Below, piece after piece: positions 1 to 9,856 of a stretch of DNA of 40,638 bases. A model generated the notes under the pieces. The model saw only the letters and a list, made by a program, of their open reading frames with translations, ran no database searches and was not told the DNA's origin. The stretch's first letter is position 1; each line of letters begins with the position of its first letter. A program made the position numbers and the translations under genes. The stretch comes from an uncultured Prevotellaceae bacterium (GTDB lineage: Bacteria > Bacteroidota > Bacteroidia > Bacteroidales > Bacteroidaceae). The DNA is taken from assembly GCA_900319385.1 (NCBI GenBank), contig ONOG01000020.1, forward strand, positions 1 to 40,638. Reading direction: 5' to 3'.

Positions 1-27
1 TTGTAGCAAAAACAAAGGTAACAAAAA

Positions 28-68
28 AGGCTGAAACCCGAGCGAGGATTTCAGCCTAATTTTTTTTA
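28..68. terminator. Intrinsic terminator of an upstream gene outside the window
   Basis: The arms AGGCTGAAA (28-36) and TTTCAGCCT (49-57) form a hairpin followed by a long T run (60-68). Bases 1-221 contain no credible gene. This hairpin and the next one at 156-187 are the only structures seen there. The gene it ends presumably lies before base 1 on the plus strand. An A run also precedes the left arm, so termination in both directions is possible. Confidence 0.7.
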
Positions 69-155
69 TTGCTAAAAAACTTTTACCGGACAGCAATAAA
101 AAAAAAAGTATAATCAGAGTAACAACGACAGATGGCTCATTGAGCATAAAACAAA

Positions 156-187
156 TTTCCCTCAGACAGGGTTGGTGTCTGAGGGAA
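156..187 (-). terminator. Terminator of the DUF4270 gene
   Basis: Perfect inverted repeat TTCCCTCAGACA / TGTCTGAGGGAA with a short loop, lying about 35 bases past the DUF4270 stop codon on the minus strand. The minus-strand sequence after the stem is T-rich (AAATTTGTTTT), which fits an intrinsic terminator. Confidence 0.7.
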
Positions 188-221
188 TTTTGTTTTTCGG
201 TCTTCGTTTATTTCTCTCTCC

Positions 222-1586
222 TTATGGATTGAATCGACTGTAGATGATATTGAGTTCGACGGGGTCGCTGTCGCCTCCGACGAGTTTGGCGCTGGACATG
301 GAGAAGTCGTGGCTGAGCCGGACGAGGTTGCCGCTGGTGTCGTAGGTGGTGGTGACGGGGATGAGCAGCACTTTGTCAGCATTAGCGGTGGCTGTGCCGT
401 TCTTCTTTTCCTGGACGATGGTGGTGATGAGCCGCGCTATGTTGTTGAAAGTATAGGTGTTGGTGGCGGCACTGAAGGTGGCAAGGTAGGAGGTGCGGGA
501 GTCGGCGACGGTGTAATTCTCGAAATAGCCGTTGAGGTAGTCGTCGAGCCGGACGAGCAGGATGGTCTGGGGAATGGAGAGCTTGAAGGGGGCTGTGGTG
601 ACGTCGTTGTAGCGACGGAGGGTGAGCCTGGCAGAGTTGATGGTGTCGGTGAGGCTGATCTGGTCGATGGGCAGGGTGGCCTGGGTGAAGATGCCAGCGG
701 GCGACTTGAGGTAGGTGGCATGGGTGTCGGCCATGAGCCGGTCGAGACGTGTGTTGCGGAATCGTGTGGCTTGGACGACTTCGCTGGTGGAGGCGAACTG
801 GACGACGCCTGCGGTGTCTTTCTCTATCTCGTTGTCGTGGAAGCGGAAGTGGAGGTTGAACTGGACGACGTTGATGTAGGCGATGGCTCCGTCGCCGCTT
901 TCGAGCTTGAAGTAGAAGCCTTTGCTGCCTGGCAGTCCGCTCTGGAGGAAGGTCTGTGTGTCGCGGAAGTTGTCGGGGTGGCTGAGGTAGTTGTCGTAGA
1001 TGGTCTGCCCGATCTCGGTGGGCAGGGGGATGCTGACGTAGGGTGCGATGGTGGTGCTGCCGTTGGCGGTCTGTGCACCTGTGCGACTGGCGATGGTGAA
1101 CCACTTCACGGCCAGGGGTTGGGATGTCTCGTCGTAGTAGTCTTCGGGGCAGATGTCGGTGTAGTAGTCGTTGTCGGCCGACATCACTCTGTCGAGGGGA
1201 TAGACGCTGAGCTTAAAGGGGGCGAGGGAGTCGCCGACATAGTCGTTGATGTAGAGTCGGAGGTAGGCCCCGGTGATCTTGTCGTCGATGACGTTGGCGG
1301 GGAAGCTGAAGGTCTCGGAGCAGTGGAACTGGGCGAGGAAGTCGCTCTCGACTTCGGTCTTGGTTTCGGGGTCGGTATATCGTCCGAAATAGGATCGGGT
1401 GGTTCGTGCCAGCACGTGGTCGCCTACGGCGTAGGAACTGGTCTTGACGTCGTAGGTCTGGTAGTCTTTCGTGATGAAGTCGGAGGTGGGCATGAGGTCG
1501 ACGCCGAGCATGTCGGTGCTGTCGTCACATGAGGTACAGAGTGCTATGTACAATGTACAAAGAAGCAGGGTGAATGGGTATTTCAT
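222..1586 (-). CDS. DUF4270 family lipoprotein
   Basis: Protein of 454 aa beginning MKYPFTLLL. Residues 1-19 are a hydrophobic signal sequence ending in a lipobox (LCTSC, Cys20) followed by acidic residues, typical of Bacteroidetes lipoproteins that reach the cell surface. The body (DMLGVDLMP, later SARLTLRRYND) matches what I remember of the DUF4270 family, whose function is unknown. An in-frame upstream start at 1658 would add 24 residues ahead of the signal peptide and run through intergenic repeats, so the start at 1586 is preferred. It lies downstream of the glycogen synthase-like gene in the same direction with a 133-base gap. That pairing is, from memory, common in Bacteroidales. The family call is fairly firm; the role is unknown. 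Confidence 0.8.
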   Translation of the reverse strand: MKYPFTLLLCTLYIALCTSCDDSTDMLGVDLMPTSDFITKDYQTYDVKTSSYAVGDHVLARTTRSYFGRYTDPETKTEVESDFLAQFHCSETFSFPANVIDDKITGAYLRLYINDYVGDSLAPFKLSVYPLDRVMSADNDYYTDICPEDYYDETSQPLAVKWFTIASRTGAQTANGSTTIAPYVSIPLPTEIGQTIYDNYLSHPDNFRDTQTFLQSGLPGSKGFYFKLESGDGAIAYINVVQFNLHFRFHDNEIEKDTAGVVQFASTSEVVQATRFRNTRLDRLMADTHATYLKSPAGIFTQATLPIDQISLTDTINSARLTLRRYNDVTTAPFKLSIPQTILLVRLDDYLNGYFENYTVADSRTSYLATFSAATNTYTFNNIARLITTIVQEKKNGTATANADKVLLIPVTTTYDTSGNLVRLSHDFSMSSAKLVGGDSDPVELNIIYSRFNP

Positions 1587-1719
1587 GTTTGAATGTGAAA
1601 AGTGAAGCGTGAAGGATTGAACGTGAAGGACGAAGAGTGAAGTGAAGACAGATGACATCGCTTCACGACAAGCGTAGCGTTCGCATCACTCTTCACGTTC
1701 AAATCTTCTCTCTAAAATC
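1587..1719. repeat. Intergenic repeat region with GTGAA-type repeats
   Basis: The spacer holds imperfect repeats of GTGAAAAGTGAAG type and an inverted pair built from TTGAACGTGAAG (near 1617) and CTTCACGTTCAA (near 1690), which could fold into a long imperfect hairpin between the two minus-strand genes. No promoter of TAnnTTTG type was recognised, so the DUF4270 gene may be read through from the gene upstream. Confidence 0.45.
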
Positions 1720-2526
1720 CTACATCAATGTTTCATAGAATTGGCTGTATGCCTGGACGAAGTCGTCGCCTTGGTAGGGAAGTACTGAGACGTTGCATTC
1801 TTCTGCGAACTTGATGACGCTCTTGCTCACCTTGGGGTCGTCGAGCACGACGCCGTCGCTGTACTTCACGGCTAACTTCTGCAGGTCGTTGTAGCCGAAT
1901 TTCGATTTCACGACTTCCTGCACGTCGCTTGCTTTGGCTTCGCCGAAGGGTATGCACTGAGCGGCATGGCGTCCGAGGTCGTTCTTGAATTCGGGCGAGG
2001 AGGCAGAGAACACGACTTTGGTGTCGCGGAAGGAAGGCTCGTCGGCATAGGCTTTCTTGATGTAGAGCGGTGCCAGGGCTGTGACCCATCCGTAGCAGTG
2101 TATCACGTCGGGCACCCACAGCAGCTTCTTCACGGTTTCGAGTACGCCACGTGCAAAGAAGATGGCTCGTTCGCCGTTGTCGGTATATTCCTGTCCTTCT
2201 TCGTCGCAAATCATCTGGCGACGCATGAAGTAGTCGTCGTTGTCGATAAAGTATATCTGCATTCGTGCTGACGAGATGGATGCGACTTTGATGATGAGGG
2301 GGTGGTCGGTGTCGTCTATGATCAGGTTCATCCCCGACAGACGGATCACCTCGTGCAACTGGTTGCGCCGTTCGTTGATGATGCCCCACTTGGGTGTGAA
2401 TGTGCGGATTTCATGACCTGCTTCCTGAATCAGTTGGGGCAGATAGCGACCCATGTGCGATTTTGGTGTCTCCGGCACGAAGGGCACCATTTCCTGGGTG
2501 ATAAACAGAACCTTTTTTGCTTTCAT
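1720..2526 (-). CDS. Glycogen/starch synthase-like protein, N-terminal GT5 domain only
   Basis: 268 aa, beginning MKAKKVLFITQEMVPF, the opening strand and loop of the GT5 starch synthase catalytic domain. Later segments WVPDVIHCYGWVTAL and KKAYADEPSFRDTKVVF fit the same Rossmann domain. Full GlgA proteins are about 470 aa or more with a second GT-B domain that binds ADP-glucose. Here the protein stops after the first domain with no sign of a frameshift, and as I recall Bacteroidales commonly carry this short form beside the DUF4270 gene. Whether it is catalytic alone is doubtful: the KTGGL-type nucleotide-binding region is absent. It may be an accessory or regulatory protein. A TATCTTTG -7 element lies about 65 bases upstream. 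Confidence 0.75.
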   Translation of the reverse strand: MKAKKVLFITQEMVPFVPETPKSHMGRYLPQLIQEAGHEIRTFTPKWGIINERRNQLHEVIRLSGMNLIIDDTDHPLIIKVASISSARMQIYFIDNDDYFMRRQMICDEEGQEYTDNGERAIFFARGVLETVKKLLWVPDVIHCYGWVTALAPLYIKKAYADEPSFRDTKVVFSASSPEFKNDLGRHAAQCIPFGEAKASDVQEVVKSKFGYNDLQKLAVKYSDGVVLDDPKVSKSVIKFAEECNVSVLPYQGDDFVQAYSQFYETLM

Positions 2527-2588
2527 AAAACTGCTTTTTGGTCACACTTTCTCTCTGCTGCAACCCATCGGTGCACAGAGCGCATTTG

Positions 2589-2596
2589 CAAAGATA
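2589..2596 (-). promoter_or_regulatory. Putative -7 element for the GT5-like gene
   Basis: On the minus strand this reads TATCTTTG, matching the Bacteroidetes TAnnTTTG consensus. It sits 63 bases upstream of the ATG. A TTG lies 22 bases further upstream, slightly longer than the usual spacing, so the -33 box is uncertain. Confidence 0.5.
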
Positions 2597-2708
2597 TAAA
2601 AAAAATCTGTGAAATTTGCAAGTTTTTTGTGATATTTAAGATTTGAAGCGTTTCCACGGACCAAATCTGGCATAAAAGTGTGGATTAAAAAGCAGCAATC
2701 AGTGTTAG

Positions 2709-2804
2709 TTTTTGAGTTCGTGAGTTTTTAAGTTTTTGAGTTATGTGTTGCCATTGCCTCCTCAGTCATAAACTCACTTACTTAAAAACTAACGAACTCA
2801 AAAA
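2709..2804. repeat. Long inverted repeat downstream of panB
   Basis: The left arm (2709-2732) and right arm (2781-2804) are complementary over 23 of 24 positions, with one mismatch (2722/2791) and a 48-base loop. The arms are made of the intergenic words TTTTTGAGTTCG and AGTTTTTAAG. It lies 7 bases past the panB stop codon on the minus strand. It has no clear T run on that strand, so it is either a 3'-end stabilising hairpin or a weak terminator. Confidence 0.55.
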
Positions 2805-2810
2805 ACAAAG

Positions 2811-3632
2811 TCAATACTGTTCGTTTTCGTTGGGGAAGTCACAGTTTTTGACATCTTCGATGTAGTGGCCGACTGCATCTGTCATGATGGTGGAAAGGTC
2901 GGCATAGCGACGCAGGAACTTGGGGGTGAAGCCCTTGGTCATGCCAAGCATGTCGGCTACGACGAGCACTTGGCCATCGACTGCCCCACCCGCTCCAATG
3001 CCAATGACGGGAATGCGGAGTTCGCTGGCTACCTGGGCTGCGAGTGCGGCCGGAATCTTTTCAAGTACGACGGCAAAGCAGCCTGCATCTTCGAGTGCAT
3101 GAGCATCGCTGATGAGTTTCTGGGCTTCGGCTTCCTCACGGGCTCGAACAGTGTATGTGCCGAACTTGTTGATGGACTGCGGAGTGAGCCCCAGGTGTCC
3201 ACAAACGGGGATGCCAGAATCTATAATTTTCTTTACCGTGTCGATGATTTCGATGCCGCCTTCGAGCTTGAGCGCGTCGCAGTGACTCGCCTTCATGATG
3301 CGGATGGCGTTGGTGACGCCTTCGGTGGAGTTGACCTGATAGGTACCGAAGGGCATGTCGCAGACGACGAGGGCACGCTTGACAGCACGCACTACGGCCT
3401 TGGCGTGGTAGATCATCTGGTCGAGCGTGATGGGGAGTGTGGTCATATTGCCTGCCATCACGTTGGAGGCTGAGTCGCCGACGAGGATGACGTCCATGCC
3501 GGCTGCATCGACGATTTGTGCGGTTGTGTAGTCATAGCTGGTGAGCATGGCTATCTTCTTTCCCTCCTGCTTCATCTGGATGAGGCGGTGTGTGGTCACC
3601 TTGCGGGTGTCTTCTACTAAGTATCCTGCCAT
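2811..3632 (-). CDS. panB: 3-methyl-2-oxobutanoate hydroxymethyltransferase
   Basis: 273 aa, the normal length for PanB, which transfers a hydroxymethyl group from 5,10-methylenetetrahydrofolate to alpha-ketoisovalerate in pantothenate (coenzyme A) synthesis in the cytoplasm. The N-terminal [20 protein letters not shown], the metal and substrate loop [12 protein letters not shown], the segment [13 protein letters not shown] and the catalytic Glu within VVLEKIPA are all present. The C-terminal [18 protein letters not shown] is also typical. The gene begins 27 bases after the HAD phosphatase stop codon and is probably co-transcribed with it and the WalJ-like gene. No panC or panD is seen nearby; coaE lies elsewhere in the window but is not linked. 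High confidence. Confidence 0.95.
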   Translation of the reverse strand: MAGYLVEDTRKVTTHRLIQMKQEGKKIAMLTSYDYTTAQIVDAAGMDVILVGDSASNVMAGNMTTLPITLDQMIYHAKAVVRAVKRALVVCDMPFGTYQVNSTEGVTNAIRIMKASHCDALKLEGGIEIIDTVKKIIDSGIPVCGHLGLTPQSINKFGTYTVRAREEAEAQKLISDAHALEDAGCFAVVLEKIPAALAAQVASELRIPVIGIGAGGAVDGQVLVVADMLGMTKGFTPKFLRRYADLSTIMTDAVGHYIEDVKNCDFPNENEQY

Positions 3633-3659
3633 ATTAAATTGAAAATTGTAAATTGATAA

Positions 3660-4268
3660 TTAAAAATTGAAATCAGCAATCACTTCGTCGCAATAGCCGC
3701 GGATGGCGTCGGGGGAGTTTGTAGTAGCAAGTCCGACGACATACATTCCTGCACTGCGAGCTGCTTGAAGTCCGCTGAAAGCATCCTCGAACACAATGCA
3801 ATCTGTGGGGGTGACGCCGAGCAACTGCGCAGCCTTGAGATAGCAGTCGGGGTGTGGCTTGGAGCGTGGAAAATCCTCGCTGGTGAGGACGAGGTCGAAG
3901 AGTTGGTCGAAACCTTGAATCTGACAACGCACCTGCTGCATTTTCTTGTCGTTCGAACTCGTGACGAGTGCGGTCTTGATACCCTCAGCCTTCAGTTTCT
4001 CCAGATATTGCTCAGCACCGGCAACGAATGTGTATTGCATCTGCTGTTCCCAGTTGTCGAGTGCTTCTGTAATTTCTGCACGATACTGCTCAGGGATATA
4101 GAGGTCGAAGATCTGCGTGAGTGTCGTGCCCTTGATACGGCTGTGAAAGTCGGGGATGTCGGGACGATAGCGTCGTCCCATCGCACCCCAAAACTCGCTG
4201 TACTGCGGTTCGGTGTCGAGCAGTGTTCCGTCGAGATCGAAGAGAGCGGCTTTGAAATATCTATTCAT
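3660..4268 (-). CDS. HAD-superfamily phosphatase, beta-phosphoglucomutase-like
   Basis: 202 aa starting MNRYFKAALFDLDGTLLDTEP. The DxDGT motif (Asp11, Asp13) is the HAD nucleophile signature. VTSSNDKK supplies motif II and the later SKPHPDCYLKAAQLLG plus VFEDAFSGLQAARSAG are motifs III and IV of the subgroup with an alpha-helical cap (PGMB, phosphonatase, Gph). Substrate cannot be told from sequence. A TTG two codons upstream is possible, but the ATG at 4268 is preferred. The start codon overlaps the stop of the WalJ-like gene (ATGAATAG), which implies translational coupling. The last codons run into an AT-rich intergenic repeat. Confidence 0.85.
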   Translation of the reverse strand: MNRYFKAALFDLDGTLLDTEPQYSEFWGAMGRRYRPDIPDFHSRIKGTTLTQIFDLYIPEQYRAEITEALDNWEQQMQYTFVAGAEQYLEKLKAEGIKTALVTSSNDKKMQQVRCQIQGFDQLFDLVLTSEDFPRSKPHPDCYLKAAQLLGVTPTDCIVFEDAFSGLQAARSAGMYVVGLATTNSPDAIRGYCDEVIADFNF

Positions 4269-5109
4269 TTTCAAACAAATCTAACTGCGATGGCGTACTA
4301 CATTCCGTTCCCAAGGTCCATGGACCTGTCGGGACGCCGCGACGAAGTACGTCGAGTTGGAAGTCTGCGCCAGCGACAATGCCATACTGGCGGAGCTTCA
4401 TCTCGACCGTCTTTCGAGCCAGTTCTGGATGGTTGTTCTCTTCGCTCAGATGACAGAGCCACACGTTACGGAGCCCCTCGTGAAAGTTATCAACCAAGGC
4501 TTGGGCACATTGGTCGTTGCTCAGGTGTCCCTTGCCGCTCTTGATTCGTTCCTGCAAATATTTGGGATAGGGACCTTCGGCGAGCATCTCAGCGTCGTAG
4601 TCAGCCTCGATAACCAGATAGTTGCTGCGCGTGATGTAACGGCTCACCTCGTCGGTCACGATTCCCACGTCGGTCATGAGCGTGAAGAACTCACCGTCGC
4701 TTTCGATACAATAACCGACATTGTCGGCCGAATCGTGTGGAATATGGAACGGCGTGATGCTGAGTGTACCGAGCTGAAGAACGACGTCGTTCTCAATATC
4801 GACACGATACTGAGCATCCACCTTTCGAGTGGTGTGGTAGTTGCGCAACATCCCTTCATGCACTTTGTGAGTAGCATAGACACGCAGGTCATAGTCGACC
4901 GAGACATAGCCGGCTGCCTTGGTATGGTCTGTATGGTCATGCGTGACAAGGATGCCTCGGATGAGCTGTGTCTTGACGCCATACTCCCGAAAGAACTTCT
5001 TGAGGTGGCGGATTCCCACCCCTGCATCAATGAGCACCGAGTCGCGTCCGTTGGTCAGGAGTGAGCAATTACCGCAGCTTCCACTGCCAAAACTTATGAA
5101 TTGTAGCAT
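4261..5109 (-). CDS. MBL-fold metallo-hydrolase, WalJ/YycJ-like
   Basis: 282 aa starting MLQFISFGSGSCGNCSLL. The metallo-beta-lactamase signature THDHTDH lies at residues 56-62, with further metal-ligand candidates in FHIPHDSADNVGY and LMTDVGIV. The strand-rich opening with SGSCGNC and the later HLSNDQCAQ and LCHLSEENNHPE match the YycJ/WalJ group, cytoplasmic enzymes suggested to act as a nuclease or in cell-wall and cell-division coordination. Substrate is inferred only from family. An in-frame upstream start at 5244 would translate GTGAAAA repeats, so it is rejected. The gene heads a coupled set with the HAD gene and panB. A TACCTTTG -7 element is 20 bases upstream. Confidence 0.85.
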   Translation of the reverse strand: MLQFISFGSGSCGNCSLLTNGRDSVLIDAGVGIRHLKKFFREYGVKTQLIRGILVTHDHTDHTKAAGYVSVDYDLRVYATHKVHEGMLRNYHTTRKVDAQYRVDIENDVVLQLGTLSITPFHIPHDSADNVGYCIESDGEFFTLMTDVGIVTDEVSRYITRSNYLVIEADYDAEMLAEGPYPKYLQERIKSGKGHLSNDQCAQALVDNFHEGLRNVWLCHLSEENNHPELARKTVEMKLRQYGIVAGADFQLDVLRRGVPTGPWTLGTECSTPSQLDLFENE

Positions 5110-5129
5110 GTTGTTGTCAAAATTTCCTG

Positions 5130-5137
5130 CAAAGGTA
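5130..5137 (-). promoter_or_regulatory. Putative -7 element for the WalJ-like/HAD/panB operon
   Basis: Minus-strand TACCTTTG fits TAnnTTTG and lies 20 bases before the start codon, giving a very short leader. The region where a -33 box would be is made of GTGAAAA repeats. Confidence 0.6.
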
Positions 5138-5145
5138 CGACAAAA

Positions 5146-5175
5146 AAGTGAAAAGTGAAAAGTGAAAAGTGAAAA
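5146..5175. repeat. Heptamer tandem repeat GTGAAAA
   Basis: About four copies of GTGAAAA in tandem, in the divergent spacer between the WalJ-like gene and the DUF4923 gene. Related heptamer tracts occur at many gene boundaries in this window. Confidence 0.85.
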
Positions 5176-5212
5176 ATGGGAGGATACCTGCGAATGTATG
5201 GAAAAAAGTGAG

Positions 5213-5220
5213 TAAATTTG
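5213..5220 (+). promoter_or_regulatory. Putative -7 element for the DUF4923 gene
   Basis: TAAATTTG matches TAnnTTTG and is followed by a 44-base leader before the ATG at 5265. No clear -33 TTTG was found. Confidence 0.55.
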
Positions 5221-5264
5221 CAGCACTTTTCTCAAAAACTTCAAAAAACAAAAAACTTACAACA

Positions 5265-5915
5265 ATGAAGAAAACATCTTTCTTGGCAGCCCTTGCAATG
5301 GGCGGCGCGATGGTTCTCAGCAGCTGCGGAGGCCTCGGCACGATGGGGACCACCACTCCCACCAACACGAACACGACAAACACTTCGGGTCTCAACTCCG
5401 GCAACCTGATTGGCAGCATCATCGGACAGGTGCTGGGTGGTGTAATGACCAACCAGAACAGCATCGTCGGCACATGGGTCTATTCCGAACCTGCCGTACA
5501 GTTCGAGAGTGAGAATTTCCTAGCTCAGGCTGGCGGCTCAGTGGCCAGCGCTGCTGTCGTCAACAAGATTGCACCTTATTACAAGAAGATAGGCATCACA
5601 CCTGGTGCTTTCTCCATCACTTTCAATCAGGACAACAGTTGTTCCTACACATTGAAAGGACGTACCTATCAGGGAACCTACAGCTTCAACGCATCGAACA
5701 ACACCATCACCATTCAGGGACAGATTCTGAAGTTCCCCTCGGCCTACGTCACCGTGTCGCTCAATCAGATGGCCATGACGTTCGACTCAACCAAACTGCT
5801 CACCATCGCTCAGGGCATTGCTTCCGCCTCGCAGAACTCTACCCTCTCCACCCTCTCGTCGCTCTCGTCGTCGTTCAACGGCATGAAGACTGGGTTCATG
5901 TTTAAGAAACAGTAA
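5265..5915 (+). CDS. DUF4923 family lipoprotein
   Basis: 216 aa beginning MKKTSFLAALAMGGAMVLSS with the lipobox Cys at position 21 followed by GG, so a lipoprotein signal peptide. A Thr/Asn-rich linker (about 25-45) leads to a compact domain with VGTWVYSEPAVQFES, which resembles lipocalin-like or DUF4923 proteins as I recall them. The start at 5265 directly precedes the signal peptide; an upstream in-frame ATG at 5169 lies in repeats. It stands alone between two promoters and a bidirectional terminator, so it is probably monocistronic. Function unknown. Confidence 0.75.
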   Translation: MKKTSFLAALAMGGAMVLSSCGGLGTMGTTTPTNTNTTNTSGLNSGNLIGSIIGQVLGGVMTNQNSIVGTWVYSEPAVQFESENFLAQAGGSVASAAVVNKIAPYYKKIGITPGAFSITFNQDNSCSYTLKGRTYQGTYSFNASNNTITIQGQILKFPSAYVTVSLNQMAMTFDSTKLLTIAQGIASASQNSTLSTLSSLSSSFNGMKTGFMFKKQ

Positions 5916-5931
5916 AAAATTAAAAATTAAA

Positions 5932-6009
5932 AATTAAAAGCCTGCCGGACAGCTTACTATTCTTCCAACTCAACAGAAGAAAAGTACGCTGTCCGGCAGG
6001 CTTTTAATT
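5932..6009. terminator. Bidirectional terminator between convergent DUF4923 and lacZ genes
   Basis: The arms CCTGCCGGACAGC (5941-5953) and GCTGTCCGGCAGG (5988-6000) are perfectly complementary and extend outward through TTAAAAG / CTTTTAA. T-rich tracts flank both sides, so it can act for the plus-strand DUF4923 gene and for the minus-strand beta-galactosidase gene that ends at 6037. Confidence 0.9.
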
Positions 6010-6036
6010 TTTAATTTTTCATTTGATTATAAGCCT

Positions 6037-9228
<3,192 letters not shown>

Positions 9229-9253
9229 TTAATTTTTAATCTCATTTCCCATG

Positions 9254-9261
9254 CAAATATA
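9254..9261 (-). promoter_or_regulatory. Putative -7 element for the beta-galactosidase gene
   Basis: Minus-strand TATATTTG matches TAnnTTTG and lies 40 bases before the start codon. The -33 region falls in GTGAAAA repeats and is not recognisable. Confidence 0.55.
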
Positions 9262-9409
9262 CGACAAAAAAGTGAAAAGTAAAAAGTGAAAAGTGAAAAA
9301 TATAAAAAAATGAAGGGCGAAAGAGATGCCACACTTTTTTGGCCTGTGCAAGAGTCCATGCTCAACGTGCAAAGGCCAACGTTCACAGCGCAGTGTTGGT
9401 AAAACAGCT

Positions 9410-9504
9410 GTGCACTGGAATTTTTCCCGCAGTGCACGCTGAAAAAATCCACTGTGCACTGCCAATATACACCGCTGTGCACTGCCAATAAATTGAGTGT
9501 GCAC
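9410..9504. repeat. GTGCAC palindrome array 1, five copies at 22-23 base spacing
   Basis: The hexamer GTGCAC occurs at 9410, 9432, 9454, 9477 and 9499, giving spacings of 22, 22, 23 and 22. The 16-17 bases between copies differ, although two copies continue as TGCCAATA. The array lies about 150 bases upstream of the beta-galactosidase promoter and about 80 bases upstream of the cobalamin operon promoter. Similar arrays occur at 21632-21704 and 31964-32058. Open frames through it on the minus strand start in repeats and look non-coding. Function unknown. Confidence 0.85.
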
Positions 9505-9520
9505 CACTATTTTTTTTAAA

Positions 9521-9571
9521 GTGAAAAGTTAAATGTGAAAAGTGAAAAATTAAAAATTAAAAATTAAAAAG
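9521..9571. repeat. Heptamer repeats GTGAAAA and TTAAAAA
   Basis: Imperfect GTGAAAA copies run directly into three TTAAAAA copies. They end just before the promoter of the cobalamin operon. Confidence 0.8.
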
Positions 9572-9583
9572 GAGGGGACGTTC

Positions 9584-9614
9584 TTGCTTATGTCGGAGAA
9601 AGTCCGTAACTTTG
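9584..9614 (+). promoter_or_regulatory. Promoter of the cobalamin-uptake operon
   Basis: TTG at 9584-9586, a 20-base gap, then TAACTTTG at 9607-9614. Both boxes and the spacing fit the Bacteroidetes sigma factor consensus. Transcription would begin just ahead of the riboswitch. Confidence 0.75.
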
Positions 9615-9628
9615 CAGCCGTAAACTAA

Positions 9629-9795
9629 GCTGGTGCACCAAAGTGTGCTGAAAAGGGAATCGGGTGGAAATCCCGAACAGTCCCGCTGCTGTGAGTTGTT
9701 CTTTGAAGGCAAACGACGATGTCACTGTTGTTGTAATGGATCATTGCAATGGCGGGAAGACGGATTTGCCGACAACGAGTCAGAAGACCTGCCAG
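9629..9795 (+). promoter_or_regulatory. Cobalamin riboswitch
   Basis: The conserved core of the adenosylcobalamin-type aptamer is readable: GGGAATCGGGTGGAAATCCC, then CAGTCCCGCTGCTGTGA, a variable arm, GGCGGGAAGACGG, and the closing B12 box CGAGTCAGAAGACCTGCC. Such elements lower expression of uptake genes when cobalamin is plentiful. It sits between a strong promoter and a BtuB-like receptor gene, which is the expected target. Downstream, GCACCT (9817-9822) and AGGTGC (9831-9836) form a hairpin directly before GGAGG (9837-9841), a likely expression platform acting on ribosome access. The aptamer call is firm; the mechanism is inferred. Confidence 0.95.
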
Positions 9796-9816
9796 TTTTT
9801 TTAACGCCCCCGACAG

Positions 9817-9841
9817 GCACCTCGTGGATTAGGTGCGGAGG
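9817..9841 (+). promoter_or_regulatory. Expression-platform hairpin at the ribosome-binding site
   Basis: A six-base stem GCACCT/AGGTGC with an 8-base loop (9823-9830) abuts GGAGG, 15 bases before the chosen ATG at 9857. In other cobalamin riboswitches a loop like this pairs with aptamer loop L5 to block translation. The pairing partner was not identified here. Confidence 0.5.
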
Positions 9842-9856
9842 CCTGAGAACATAGCA

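Noticed and set aside
309..1532. Long plus-strand open frame (407 codons) opposite the DUF4270 gene
   Set aside because: It lies wholly antisense to a gene with a clear lipoprotein signal, and its product is a Gly/Val/Glu-rich sequence without any domain, typical of a shadow frame in GC-rich codons.
9229..9507. Minus-strand small frames across GTGCAC array 1
   Set aside because: They translate repeats and the palindrome array; 22-base spacing is not a multiple of three and the products have no conserved look.
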